Below, in pieces: positions 30,985 through 39,186 of a stretch of 64,000 bases of DNA (within the stretch, counting starts at the first letter, position 1; each line of letters opens with the position of its first letter). This stretch comes from Flexivirga alba (lineage in GTDB: Bacteria > Actinomycetota > Actinomycetes > Actinomycetales > Dermatophilaceae). The notes below the pieces were generated by a model, which did not search any database, had not been told where the DNA came from, and saw only the letters and a program-made list of their open reading frames with translations. Position numbers and translations under genes: made by a program. The stretch lies in contig NZ_JBHSWH010000001.1 of assembly GCF_042661025.1 (NCBI RefSeq), positions 3,906,001 to 3,970,000 of the forward strand, written 5' to 3'.

Positions 30985-32769
30985 TCAGTTGCTGACCCAG
31001 AGCTGGGACAGGCTCGGCATGCTGATGATCGGGTTGAGCCCGACATTCTTGACGTTCTTACCGAATGTCGCGGTGTTCATCGAGTAGTTGTCCGGCAGGC
31101 CAGGGACGTACTTGGTCATGATCTCCTGGTCCAGCTTGGCCCACTCGGGTGCCGCCTTGGTCGGGTCCATCTTGCCGATCTTGTCCATCTCGGCGTTGAC
31201 CGCGGCGTTCTTGAACTGCCCGACAGTGGTGCCGTCCGGGATGCCCTCACCACTGAACAGGACCGGGTAGACCGAGTCACCGGTCGGCCAGTCGTAACAC
31301 CAGCCCGGCGTGCCCTGCAGCATGTTGACCGGGGCCTTGGGGTCCGCGATCTTCTTGGTGCGCTCGGCCTTCGGGATCGGGATGTCCTTGACCTTGAAGC
31401 CGGCCGCCACCAGACCGGCCTTGCGAGCCGTGTTGGCCGCGACCGACTGCGGGTTGTCACCCGTGTAGTAGTAGGACAGCTCGAAGCCGAGCTTGTTCGC
31501 GGCCTGCAGGATGGCCTTGGCCTTGGCCGGGTCACCCGTGCCCTGACCGGTCGCGTACGGCAATGCCGGGTACTTCTTGTAGCCCTGCAGGCTGGGCGCC
31601 GCGTAGGTGGTCGCCGGCTGGTAGTTCAGCGTCGACAGACCACTGGCCTTGCGGATCTGGTCCCAGGGGTAGGCGTAGCCGATCGCCTTACGAATGTTCA
31701 ACGGGATCTTGTTGACATTCATGTTGACGTAGTACTCACACGACGACGGGCCGATCGCGAACTGGTTCTTCTGCGCGCCGGTCACCTTCGATGCGAGCGA
31801 CGCGTCGATCGCACCGATGTTGACCGTGTTGGCGCCGGCGCCACTGTTGGCCAGCACGCGCTGCTGGGAGGCCAGGTCGGTGATCGCCAGGTTGATCTGG
31901 ATCTTGTCCGGGTAGGCGTGGCGCACCGGGTCAGAACTAGCGTCCCAGTTGGCGTTGCGCGACAACAGCAGCTTCGAACCGATGTTGTAGGAGTCGACCT
32001 TGTAGGGGCCGGTGGTCAGCGGGTGCTTCTGGTAGTCGCCCTTGGTGTCCTTGGCCTTGGGCACCGGGGTGAACTCCGGGAACGAGGCGAAGTAATTGAA
32101 CGAGGGAACCTTGGTGACCAGGTGGAAGACCAGCGTGTCGCCACCCTCGGTGGTCACACCCTTGAAGTTGGCGTTGGGCTGCTTGTAGGGACCCAGGTAG
32201 GTCTTGCCGTCGACGAGGTACTGGCGCTGGTAGTCGGTGCCGTTGAGGGCGACGCTCTCCTTGGCGAAGGAACGCTCCATGCCGTAGACGAAGTCTTCGA
32301 TCTTGACCGGCGAGCCGTCGGAGTACTTCAGGCCCGGCTTGATCTTGAACTTCCAGGTCAGCCCGTCAGCCGACGGTACGCCGACATTCTCGGCGAGGTC
32401 GGGCACCAGGACCGGCTTGCCCTTGACGATCTGGTACTGCGTCAGGGTGCGGTACATGTACTGCGTCGCGAACGCGTTCGAGTCCACGTAGTAGATGCCG
32501 GCCGGGTCCATGGTGGGCGGGTTGGACGAGTCGTCGATGTAGAGCGTCCCGCCCTTCTTGGCACCCGCAACCGCCGGAGCAGGTCCCTTCAGGTTCGGGT
32601 TCGTGACCGCCTGAGCGGCGTCAGTCTGCTGGGCGGCGGCAGAGTTGTTGTTGCTGCCGCTGCCAGAACCGCTGCCGCCACTGCCCGACGGGCCGCCGCT
32701 GCTGCACGCAGCCAGCGAGACCGCGGTGACACCGGCGGCCGACAGCGCGACCAATTTAGTCCAGCGCAT
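30985..32769 (-). CDS. Peptide-binding lipoprotein of ABC transporter (family 5), copy 1
   Basis: 594 residues, ATG at 32769 behind AGGGAG. Signal peptide with lipobox: RWTKLVALSAAGVTAVSLAA-C, then a Gly/Ser/Asn-rich linker. The body has GGTLYIDDSSNPPTMDPAGI and LTWKFKIKPGLKYSDGSPVK, the SBP_bac_5 pattern. It would be lipid-anchored outside the membrane and capture peptides for the permeases. About 50% like the copy at 34053 by eye, sharing KGPAPAVAGAK and the GWCYDWPTGDS/SWCYDWPSGDS segments. Both copies use the commonest codons and almost no GTATGNCG words. Confidence 0.93.
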   Translation of the reverse strand: MRWTKLVALSAAGVTAVSLAACSSGGPSGSGGSGSGSGSNNNSAAAQQTDAAQAVTNPNLKGPAPAVAGAKKGGTLYIDDSSNPPTMDPAGIYYVDSNAFATQYMYRTLTQYQIVKGKPVLVPDLAENVGVPSADGLTWKFKIKPGLKYSDGSPVKIEDFVYGMERSFAKESVALNGTDYQRQYLVDGKTYLGPYKQPNANFKGVTTEGGDTLVFHLVTKVPSFNYFASFPEFTPVPKAKDTKGDYQKHPLTTGPYKVDSYNIGSKLLLSRNANWDASSDPVRHAYPDKIQINLAITDLASQQRVLANSGAGANTVNIGAIDASLASKVTGAQKNQFAIGPSSCEYYVNMNVNKIPLNIRKAIGYAYPWDQIRKASGLSTLNYQPATTYAAPSLQGYKKYPALPYATGQGTGDPAKAKAILQAANKLGFELSYYYTGDNPQSVAANTARKAGLVAAGFKVKDIPIPKAERTKKIADPKAPVNMLQGTPGWCYDWPTGDSVYPVLFSGEGIPDGTTVGQFKNAAVNAEMDKIGKMDPTKAAPEWAKLDQEIMTKYVPGLPDNYSMNTATFGKNVKNVGLNPIISMPSLSQLWVSN

Positions 32770-32845
32770 TTGTGATTCTCCCTTTGTGTTACTTCCCGGC
32801 ACAGCCCGGAAAGAGTCTGTGGTGTTCTGGTTGCCGAAGCTGGGG

Positions 32846-33882
32846 TCAGCGCCGCGTGTTCGGGTTGAAGGCGTCCGACACGGCATCACCTAGCAAGCTG
32901 AGGCAGAGAACGAGGACCAGTAGTCCGGCGAGCGGGACCAGCATCGGCAACGGGAAAGCCTGCATCTGCTGCTGCCCCTGTGCGATGTCCAGGCCCCAGT
33001 CCGCCGTGGGCAGGCTGATGCCGACTCCGAGGTAGGACAGTCCGGCCTCCGCGCCGATCCAGGCCGGCAGTGCGGTGGTGAACGCCACCAGGATCACACT
33101 GGTCAGGTTGGGCAGCATCTCCTTGAAGAGGATTCGCTTGGTCGGTGCGCCGATGGATCGCGCGGCTTGCACGAACTCCCGCTCCCGCAGTGCGAGCACC
33201 TCGCCGCGGATCAGGCGGCACAAACCGGCCCAGCCGAAGGCGATGAGTGCGATGAAGACGGCGAAGATACGGATCTTCTGCACCTGACCAGATGTGGGTT
33301 CCCCGCCCGGCACGAGATAGGAGGTCATGATCGGCACGAGCGCGATGGCGAAGAGCAGGAACGGCAACGACAGGGTGAAGTCGACGAACCAGCCGATGAC
33401 GCGGTCGATCCAGCCGCCGAAGAAGCCGGCCGCCAGACCGAGCACCACACCGATGATCGTCGTGACGACCGTGACGGTGAGGGCGATGAGGAACGACGGC
33501 CGGATGCCGTAGACGAACCGGGCGAACACGTCGTACCCGGAGTTCGAAGTCAGGCCCAGCCAGTGCGAGCTGTTGGCGTAGAAGGTCGGCAGGTTGTCGT
33601 TGCCGATGAGGTTGTAGTTCGGAGCGGTCGGCGACTGGCCCTCGATGCCGGTGATGAGTGGAGCGAAAATGCCCATCAGCAAGAAGAGCACGATGACGAC
33701 CGCGCAGGTGACCGCGATCCGGTCCTTGCGCAACCGCGAGAATGCGATCTGCGCCGGAGACTTGCTCTCCTGCCCCCGTCGCCGTGATCCGTCTTACCCA
33801 GGACTGCGTTGGCGCCGTCGGTCCCGTGAACTTGACCGACCTCCGTCAGCGTCTCATTGACGCCGCCTGGCCCAGCGGTCAT
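32846..33882 (-). CDS. Peptide/nickel ABC transporter permease (OppC/DppC type), one-base frameshift
   Basis: The N-terminal tail (GPGGVNETLTEVGQVHGTDG) starts at 33882; after HGDGG the frame shifts near 33774 (G run one short) and continues as QESKSPAQIAFSRLRKDRIA, giving 345 residues. About six transmembrane helices (AVTCAVVIVLFLLMGIFAPL first), the EAA loop ARSIGAPTKRILFKEMLPNL, and GAEAGLSYLGVGISLPTADW near the end, all OppC marks. Located between the two binding-protein genes. The shift is probably a sequence error. Confidence 0.9.
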
Positions 33883-33954
33883 CGATCCTCCATACGAGTT
33901 TGGATGCCGGCAGACGGGATGTTGCCGACGCTTTCAGTGGTCACTCGCTGTGCC

Positions 33955-33995
33955 CCCGCCCGCTGTGACGCACTAACGATGCCACAGCGGACGGG
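33955..33995 (-). terminator. Hairpin between binding protein 2 and OppC-type permease
   Basis: Arms CCCGCCCGCTGTG (33955-33967) and CACAGCGGACGGG (33983-33995) pair over 12 bp with one mismatch and a 15-base loop. It lies 58 bp after the binding-protein stop and upstream of the permease, so binding protein 2 may be largely its own transcript. Confidence 0.6.
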
Positions 33996-34052
33996 TCCAA
34001 CAGGCGAGACAGGCTGAAGGTCACCCAATCGTTACATTGAGTGACGTGGCTC

Positions 34053-35813
34053 TCAGCCGACCCAGACCTGCGCAAAGTCGGGCAGTCCGTGGTTGGGGTC
34101 CGGCACGACGTTGTGCACCTTGTTGCCCAGCACCGAACTCGCCTTCGAGTAGGACAGTGGAATGCCCATGACCTGCTCGGTCATCTTCTTGTCGAAGGCG
34201 AGCCATTCCGGTGCAGCGGCCGTCGGATCCATTGCGCTGATCCGGTTGAGCTCCTTGTCGATCGCAGGGTCTTGCAGGTTGGCTGCCGAGCGGCCGTCCT
34301 TGGCGGTCGTCGAGCTGAACAGCTGCGGATAGATCGAGTCTCCCGATGGCCAGTCGTAACACCAGGAGCTGATGCCCTGTCCGACGTTCTCGGTCGCCTT
34401 CGGGTCGTTGATCTTCTCGGAGATCTGCTCCTGGCTGACCGGGACGTCCTTGACCTTGAAGCCTGCTTGCGTCATCGCCGACTTCAGCGCGGAATTCGCT
34501 GCGACGTCCTGGCCCTTGCCGCCGACGTAGTACCAAGAGAGCTCGAAACCGAGCTTTTTTGCCTTCTGCAGCATGGCCTTGGCCTTGGCCGGGTCACCCG
34601 AGCCCTTGCCGGTCATAGCGTTCACTGCGGGGTACTGCTTGATGCCGGGCACCTGCGGCGGAGCGTAGGTCGTCGCCGGGTCGAAGGTCAGATTGCTCTC
34701 GCCACCGGCCTTGCGTGTCTGGTCGTACGGGTAGGCGACCGCGATGGCCTTGCGGACGTCCAGTGGGATCTTCTGCGAGTCCAGCGGCAGGTAGGACTCA
34801 CACGGGGACTCACCGAAGACGACCTGCTGTGTTTGCGACTTGGCCTTGCTCTCCAACCCGGCGTCGAGGCCGGAGATGTCCAGCGACGTTGCTCCATCAC
34901 CGGAGTTGGCGAAGATCCGCTGCTGCTCGGTGAGCGCCGTGACCCCGAGTTTGATGTTGATGGTGTCCGGGTACTGATGCCGGATCGGGTCCGACTTGGC
35001 GTCCCACTGCGGGTTCTTCTGCAGCACCATGCTGGTGCCCTTGGTGAAGCTCTTCATCATGTAGGGACCGGTCGCGAGTGGGTCCTTCTCGTAGGTCGCC
35101 TTCTTCTCCGCCGACTGCGGCACCGGGGTAGCTGCCGGGAACGCCAGGTAGTAGGGCAGGGTCGGCCACTTCCGGGTCAGGTGGAAGACGACGGTGTCAT
35201 CGCCCTGCGCGGTGACTCCCTTGAAGTCTGTGCTGGCGTCCTTGAACGGGCCTTGGTACTTGTCCCCGCCGACCAGTGTCGTCTGGAGGTATGGAACCGG
35301 GCCGTTGCCACCGAGGGTGGGGTCGAAGGATCGCTTGATCGCGTAGACGAAGTCGGCCGCCTTCACCGGCGTGCCGTCGCTGTACTTCATCCCCGGCTTC
35401 AGCTTGAACGTCCAGGTCTTGCCGTCAGCCGACGCCTTGCCGAGACCCTGTGCCATGTCGGGCACCAAGGTGGCCTTGCCGTCCTTGTCGATCTGGTAGC
35501 CGGTCAGCCCTCGCGTCACCAGCTCGGACAGGATCGTCATGGAGAACTCGTAATAGGCGCCTGCCGGATCCCACGTCGGTGGCGCACCGGCGTCGGTGAT
35601 CGTCAGCGTGCCGCCGGTCTTGGCGCCGGCCACCGCCGGTGCCGGCCCCTTGACCGAGGCGTCCATGGCGGACGACGTCACCTTCGCGCGCGGAGTCGAC
35701 GATCCCTGGGACGAGGAGTTGGAGTTGCTCGGGCCACTGCTGCTGCATGCGGCAAGTGGCATGGCCATTACCACCGCAACAGCGGCGATCTTGCTCGACT
35801 TTTTCAGAACCAC
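34053..35813 (-). CDS. Peptide-binding lipoprotein of ABC transporter (family 5), copy 2
   Basis: 586 residues. Lipoprotein signal: KKSSKIAAVAVVMAMPLAA-C, then a Ser/Asn linker. Body with GGTLTITDAGAPPTWDPAGA and KTWTFKLKPGMKYSDGTPVK, SBP_bac_5 family. First gene of the importer block, reading toward the permeases; the 130 bp upstream hold its promoter but no clear operator. A paralog of the protein at 30985, so the two may serve the same permeases with different peptides. Confidence 0.93.
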   Translation of the reverse strand: MVLKKSSKIAAVAVVMAMPLAACSSSGPSNSNSSSQGSSTPRAKVTSSAMDASVKGPAPAVAGAKTGGTLTITDAGAPPTWDPAGAYYEFSMTILSELVTRGLTGYQIDKDGKATLVPDMAQGLGKASADGKTWTFKLKPGMKYSDGTPVKAADFVYAIKRSFDPTLGGNGPVPYLQTTLVGGDKYQGPFKDASTDFKGVTAQGDDTVVFHLTRKWPTLPYYLAFPAATPVPQSAEKKATYEKDPLATGPYMMKSFTKGTSMVLQKNPQWDAKSDPIRHQYPDTINIKLGVTALTEQQRIFANSGDGATSLDISGLDAGLESKAKSQTQQVVFGESPCESYLPLDSQKIPLDVRKAIAVAYPYDQTRKAGGESNLTFDPATTYAPPQVPGIKQYPAVNAMTGKGSGDPAKAKAMLQKAKKLGFELSWYYVGGKGQDVAANSALKSAMTQAGFKVKDVPVSQEQISEKINDPKATENVGQGISSWCYDWPSGDSIYPQLFSSTTAKDGRSAANLQDPAIDKELNRISAMDPTAAAPEWLAFDKKMTEQVMGIPLSYSKASSVLGNKVHNVVPDPNHGLPDFAQVWVG

Positions 35814-35943
35814 TGTTTACTCCGATTCGGTGAAGCGACGGGACGATCTCTTCACGCTGTCACGGAACCTGTTGTGGCGTGCGGCATTTACAGCCCTGAA
35901 ACGAGATCGTTACTTGTTTACCATCGCGTGTCGCCGAGCGGGC

Positions 35944-37325
35944 TCAATTGCCGCGATCGTCCGTGCCGCGGACGACTGAGCGCACTGACTCCCAGCGCGG
36001 CCCGAGGTTCTGCTCCCACCCGCGATCGGTGGGCTGGTAGTAATCGGCGTCGATCAGATCGTCCGGGAGGAACTGTTGTCGGCCCACCCCGCCGGGTTCG
36101 TCGTGCGTGTAGCGGTAGCCGTCTCCGTGTCCCAGCGCCGCAGCTCCGGCATACCCAGAACCCCGTAGGTGCGGTGGCACCGCTCCCCGCGCCCGGCTCG
36201 CACGTCCTCGATCGCCGCGTTGATGCCCTTGTATGCCGCGTTCGACTTCGGTGCCAGCGCGTTGTGGACCACTGCCTGCCCCAGGATGATGCGGGCTTCC
36301 GGCATACCTATCTGGGCTACGGCGTGCATCGCGGCAACGGCGGTCTGCAGGGCTGTCGGGTCCGCCATACCGACGTCCTCGCTGGCGCTGATGACGATCC
36401 GGCGCGCGATGAAGCGCGGGTCCTCTCCCGCCTCGAGCATCCGGGCCAGGTAGTGCAGGGCGGCATCGACATCGCTGCCCCGCATCGACTTGATGAGCGC
36501 GCTGGCGACGTCGTAGTGCTGATCGCCCGCGCGGTCGTAGCGCACGGCCGCGGTGGCCATCGCCTGCTCCACGTGCGGCAACTCGATCGAGACCGGGTGG
36601 GTGCCCTGCGCGGCCGCATCGAGGGCCACACCGGCCGCTGCCTCGAGAGCCGTCAGGGACCGGCGGGCGTCGCCTCCCGCCATACGGACCAGGTGTGCGC
36701 GGGCGTCGTCAGCGAGCGCGAAATCACCTGCCAGCCCACGTGATTCGGACACTGCGTCGTCGAGCAGCGAGGCGACCTCTTCGTCGTTCAGTGATTCGAG
36801 GCGGACCAGCATGGACCGCGACAACAATGGCGCGATCACGCTGAAGCTGGGGTTCTCGGTGGTCGCCGCCACGAGCACCACGAGTCGGTTCTCGACACCG
36901 GGCAGCAGTGCGTCCTGTTGCGCCTTGCTGAAGCGGTGGATCTCGTCCAGGAAGAGCACCGTCTGACGCCCGTAGAGCGACCGCTCGCGGGTCGCCTGCT
37001 CCATGACGGCGCGGACGTCCTTCACACCGGCGTTGATTGCCGACAGTTCGACGAAGCGCCGGTCCTCCGCGGTCGCGACAAGGTGCGCGAGCGTCGTCTT
37101 GCCCGTTCCGGGCGGGCCCCAGAGGATCGCCGACACCGGTCCGGCAGCACCCTTTGCGCCCTCGATCAGCCGGCGCAGCGGACTCCCCTGCTTCAGCGCG
37201 TCGCGCTGGCCACGCACTTCGTCCACCGAACGAGGTCGCATCCGGACCGCCAGCGGTGCCGTCGTCGCATCGCCGGGCTCGCGATCGCCGGTGGCACTGA
37301 ACAGATCATCGGACACCCGTGACAC
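35944..37325 (-). CDS. rarA: Replication-associated recombination protein A (RarA/MgsA), one-base frameshift
   Basis: AAA+ ATPase related to clamp loaders that acts at stalled forks. From ATG 37325: APLAVRMRPRSVDEVRGQRD, Walker A LWGPPGTGKTTLAHLVATA, Walker B TVLFLDEIHRFSKAQQDALL, then VAATTENPSFSVIAPLLSRS. The frame shifts near 36183 after EDVRAGRG (GCGGGGAG, one G lost) and ends as VPPHLRGSGYAG and QFLPDDLIDADYYQPTDRGW. Corrected length about 460. Probably a sequence error. Confidence 0.92.
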
Positions 37326-37373
37326 GCTAATCGTTGAAGTTCATCGACACGAACACAGGAGGCTGGAGCTGGG

Positions 37374-37409
37374 TTGGCGTTGCAGGGAGCTTGCGACTCG
37401 CAACGCCAA
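37374..37409. promoter_or_regulatory. Inverted repeat between divergent rarA and acetyltransferase
   Basis: TTGGCGTTGC (37374-37383) and GCAACGCCAA (37400-37409) are perfect inverse complements; the 16-base middle contains GAG...CTC, which extends the pairing. It lies 49 bp upstream of rarA and 31 bp upstream of the acetyltransferase, so it could be an operator for one or both genes. Not tied to a known regulator. Confidence 0.45.
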
Positions 37410-37439
37410 GCGAGAACATTCCTCGTTGTGGCCGACACC

Positions 37440-38198
37440 ATGATTCGCCGCCTCCCCGGCAGCGCACTGCACACGCTCTTCCCTGCTGATCCGTTCGTTC
37501 GCTGGGACCTCGCCCGACCGCACCTCTCGGGCATCTGGGTCCACGGGGATGCCGTGGCTTTCCAGCGTCATTCACACTCGCGGCACATCCATGGGGTCTC
37601 GGTCCTCGGGGACGCCGACGTCCCCGAACTGCTCGACGCAGTGCTGGCCGATCTGCCGCCGGAGATCAACGGGCTCGCCGTCGAGCGGCATTTTCTCCCG
37701 CTGTTGGAGGACCGGCTCGGAAGGCGTATCGCAGGCGGCGGGGACTGGGACTGGATGTGGACCGAGCAGCCCCCGCCCAGGACCGCCGCCGAGGAATCGC
37801 TCCTCGAGTTGGACGACGATCGCGATGCGGCGGCCATCATGGCGCTGAACGAGATCGGGAGCCCTGCTGCAGAGTCCGAGCCGGGTAGCGGCCGGACGCA
37901 CCTCTGGCTCGGCATCCGGGAAGAGGGCGAGTTGATTGCAGCGGGCGCCATACACCTGACACCGGGCCGCGCACCGCACCTAGCGGGGATCGTCGTCCAT
38001 CCGGGGGCGCGCGGTCGTGGCCTCGGTGTCGCCATCACCTCGGGGCTCACCCGGCGGGCGATCGACGAGTATGGCGTCTGCACTCTCGGCATGGACGCCG
38101 ACAACGATCGCGCTCGCGCCATTTACGAGCGGGTCGGCTTCCGTGTGGCTCGCGCGTGGGCCAGCCGGCGATTGGTCCCGAGCGACACCGGGCCGTGA
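37440..38198 (+). CDS. GNAT-family acetyltransferase
   Basis: 252 residues from ATG 37440. The C-terminal half is the GNAT fold: LWLGIREEGELIAAGAIHLT, the acetyl-CoA pyrophosphate loop GIVVHPGARGRGLGVAITSG (R-G-x-G-L-G), and NDRARAIYERVGF. The N-terminal half (IRRLPGSALHTLFPADPFVR) is a second, degenerate domain as in FR47-like proteins. Substrate unknown. Followed 21 bp later by a thioesterase-like gene, perhaps cotranscribed. Confidence 0.85.
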   Translation: MIRRLPGSALHTLFPADPFVRWDLARPHLSGIWVHGDAVAFQRHSHSRHIHGVSVLGDADVPELLDAVLADLPPEINGLAVERHFLPLLEDRLGRRIAGGGDWDWMWTEQPPPRTAAEESLLELDDDRDAAAIMALNEIGSPAAESEPGSGRTHLWLGIREEGELIAAGAIHLTPGRAPHLAGIVVHPGARGRGLGVAITSGLTRRAIDEYGVCTLGMDADNDRARAIYERVGFRVARAWASRRLVPSDTGP

Positions 38199-38218
38199 CG
38201 CTCGGCCATCATGGCCGT

Positions 38219-39055
38219 ATGACGGAACTCGACGACGCCCTCCGCCTCGAACAATCCGGCACCGGTTGGACAGGACGGCTCAGCGACGACTGGGCGATCG
38301 GCGAAGCGATCAACGGTGGCCTGTTGATGTCGCTCGCGACCACAGCGACGGCGCGCTCCAGTGAAGCGGCCGGCGGACATCGTGATCCGCTCAGCTTTTC
38401 CGCGGTCTTCCTCTCGCCCGGCACGGCGGGACCGGTACAGATCGAGCCGCGGATCCTACGATCCGGACGGTCGATGACGACCGCGGAAGTGGTTGTGTCG
38501 CAGCCGGTCGACGGCCGTGACGTGGAGCGGTTCCGGGCGCTCATCACCCTCGGAGACCTCGAGAAGTATGCCGAGCCAGTGCTGAGAACCGTTGCTGCGC
38601 CAGACATCCCGCCCCCGGACAAGTGTCTGTCCGCACAGGACGCGCCGCCGTCGACACTGACCAAGTCCGGCTTCCTCAAGCGCTTCGACGCCCGGATGGA
38701 TCCAGCGACCGTCGGCTGGGCCGTGGGCGAACCGAGTGGTCAGGGTGAGATGCGCGGCTGGCTGCAACTGGCGGACGGTGCGCAGATCGACGCGGTCGGA
38801 CTGCTGCTCGCACTCGACGCGTTCCCGCCCGTGTCGTTCGATCTCGGGTCGGTCGGCTGGGTGCCGACGGTGGAGTTCACCGGCTATGTGCGCGGCATAC
38901 CGGCACCGGGTTGGCTGCAGCTTCGGCTGCACACCGAGCACGTCGCCGGCGGCCTGCTCAACGAGGACTGCCAGATCTGGGACTCCACCGGCCGGCTCGT
39001 CGCGCACTCGAGGCAGCTCGCCTCAGCCCGCTTCCCGACCCCGTCGGTCGAGTAG
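38219..39055 (+). CDS. Thioesterase-family (TesB-like, double hot-dog) protein
   Basis: 278 residues. WAIGEAINGGLLMSLATTAT is the start of the first hot-dog domain (N-G-G segment), with LSFSAVFLSPGTAGPVQIEP and RSMTTAEVVVSQ; the second domain has VEFTGYVRGIPAPGWLQLRL and EDCQIWDSTGRLVAHSRQLA. Matches actinobacterial acyl-CoA thioesterase-like proteins. ATG at 38219. The stop codon lies in a GGTCGAGTAG word shared with the dispersed palindromic repeat that follows. Confidence 0.82.
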   Translation: MTELDDALRLEQSGTGWTGRLSDDWAIGEAINGGLLMSLATTATARSSEAAGGHRDPLSFSAVFLSPGTAGPVQIEPRILRSGRSMTTAEVVVSQPVDGRDVERFRALITLGDLEKYAEPVLRTVAAPDIPPPDKCLSAQDAPPSTLTKSGFLKRFDARMDPATVGWAVGEPSGQGEMRGWLQLADGAQIDAVGLLLALDAFPPVSFDLGSVGWVPTVEFTGYVRGIPAPGWLQLRLHTEHVAGGLLNEDCQIWDSTGRLVAHSRQLASARFPTPSVE

Positions 39056-39063
39056 GCCAACCC

Positions 39064-39186
39064 AAGGTGGTCGAGTAGGCCGAGCCGCTAGGCGAGGCCG
39101 TATCGAGACCAAGCGATCGGTCGAAACATCAATCATTTCAACGCACTTGATCTCGATACGCTCGTTCCTCGCTACTCGATCACCTT
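39064..39186. repeat. Dispersed palindromic repeat, copy C plus inverted partial copy
   Basis: Copy C (39064-39110) has AAGGTGGTCGAGTA, stem GGCC-GA-GCC / GGC-GA-GGCC with loop GCTA, and GTATCGAGACC. At 39149-39186 a shorter copy lies in reverse (GATCTCGATACG ... CTACTCGATCACCTT). They sit between convergent genes, and the reverse copy supplies the aspS codons for AKVIE and stop. A likely two-way transcript end. Confidence 0.85.
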
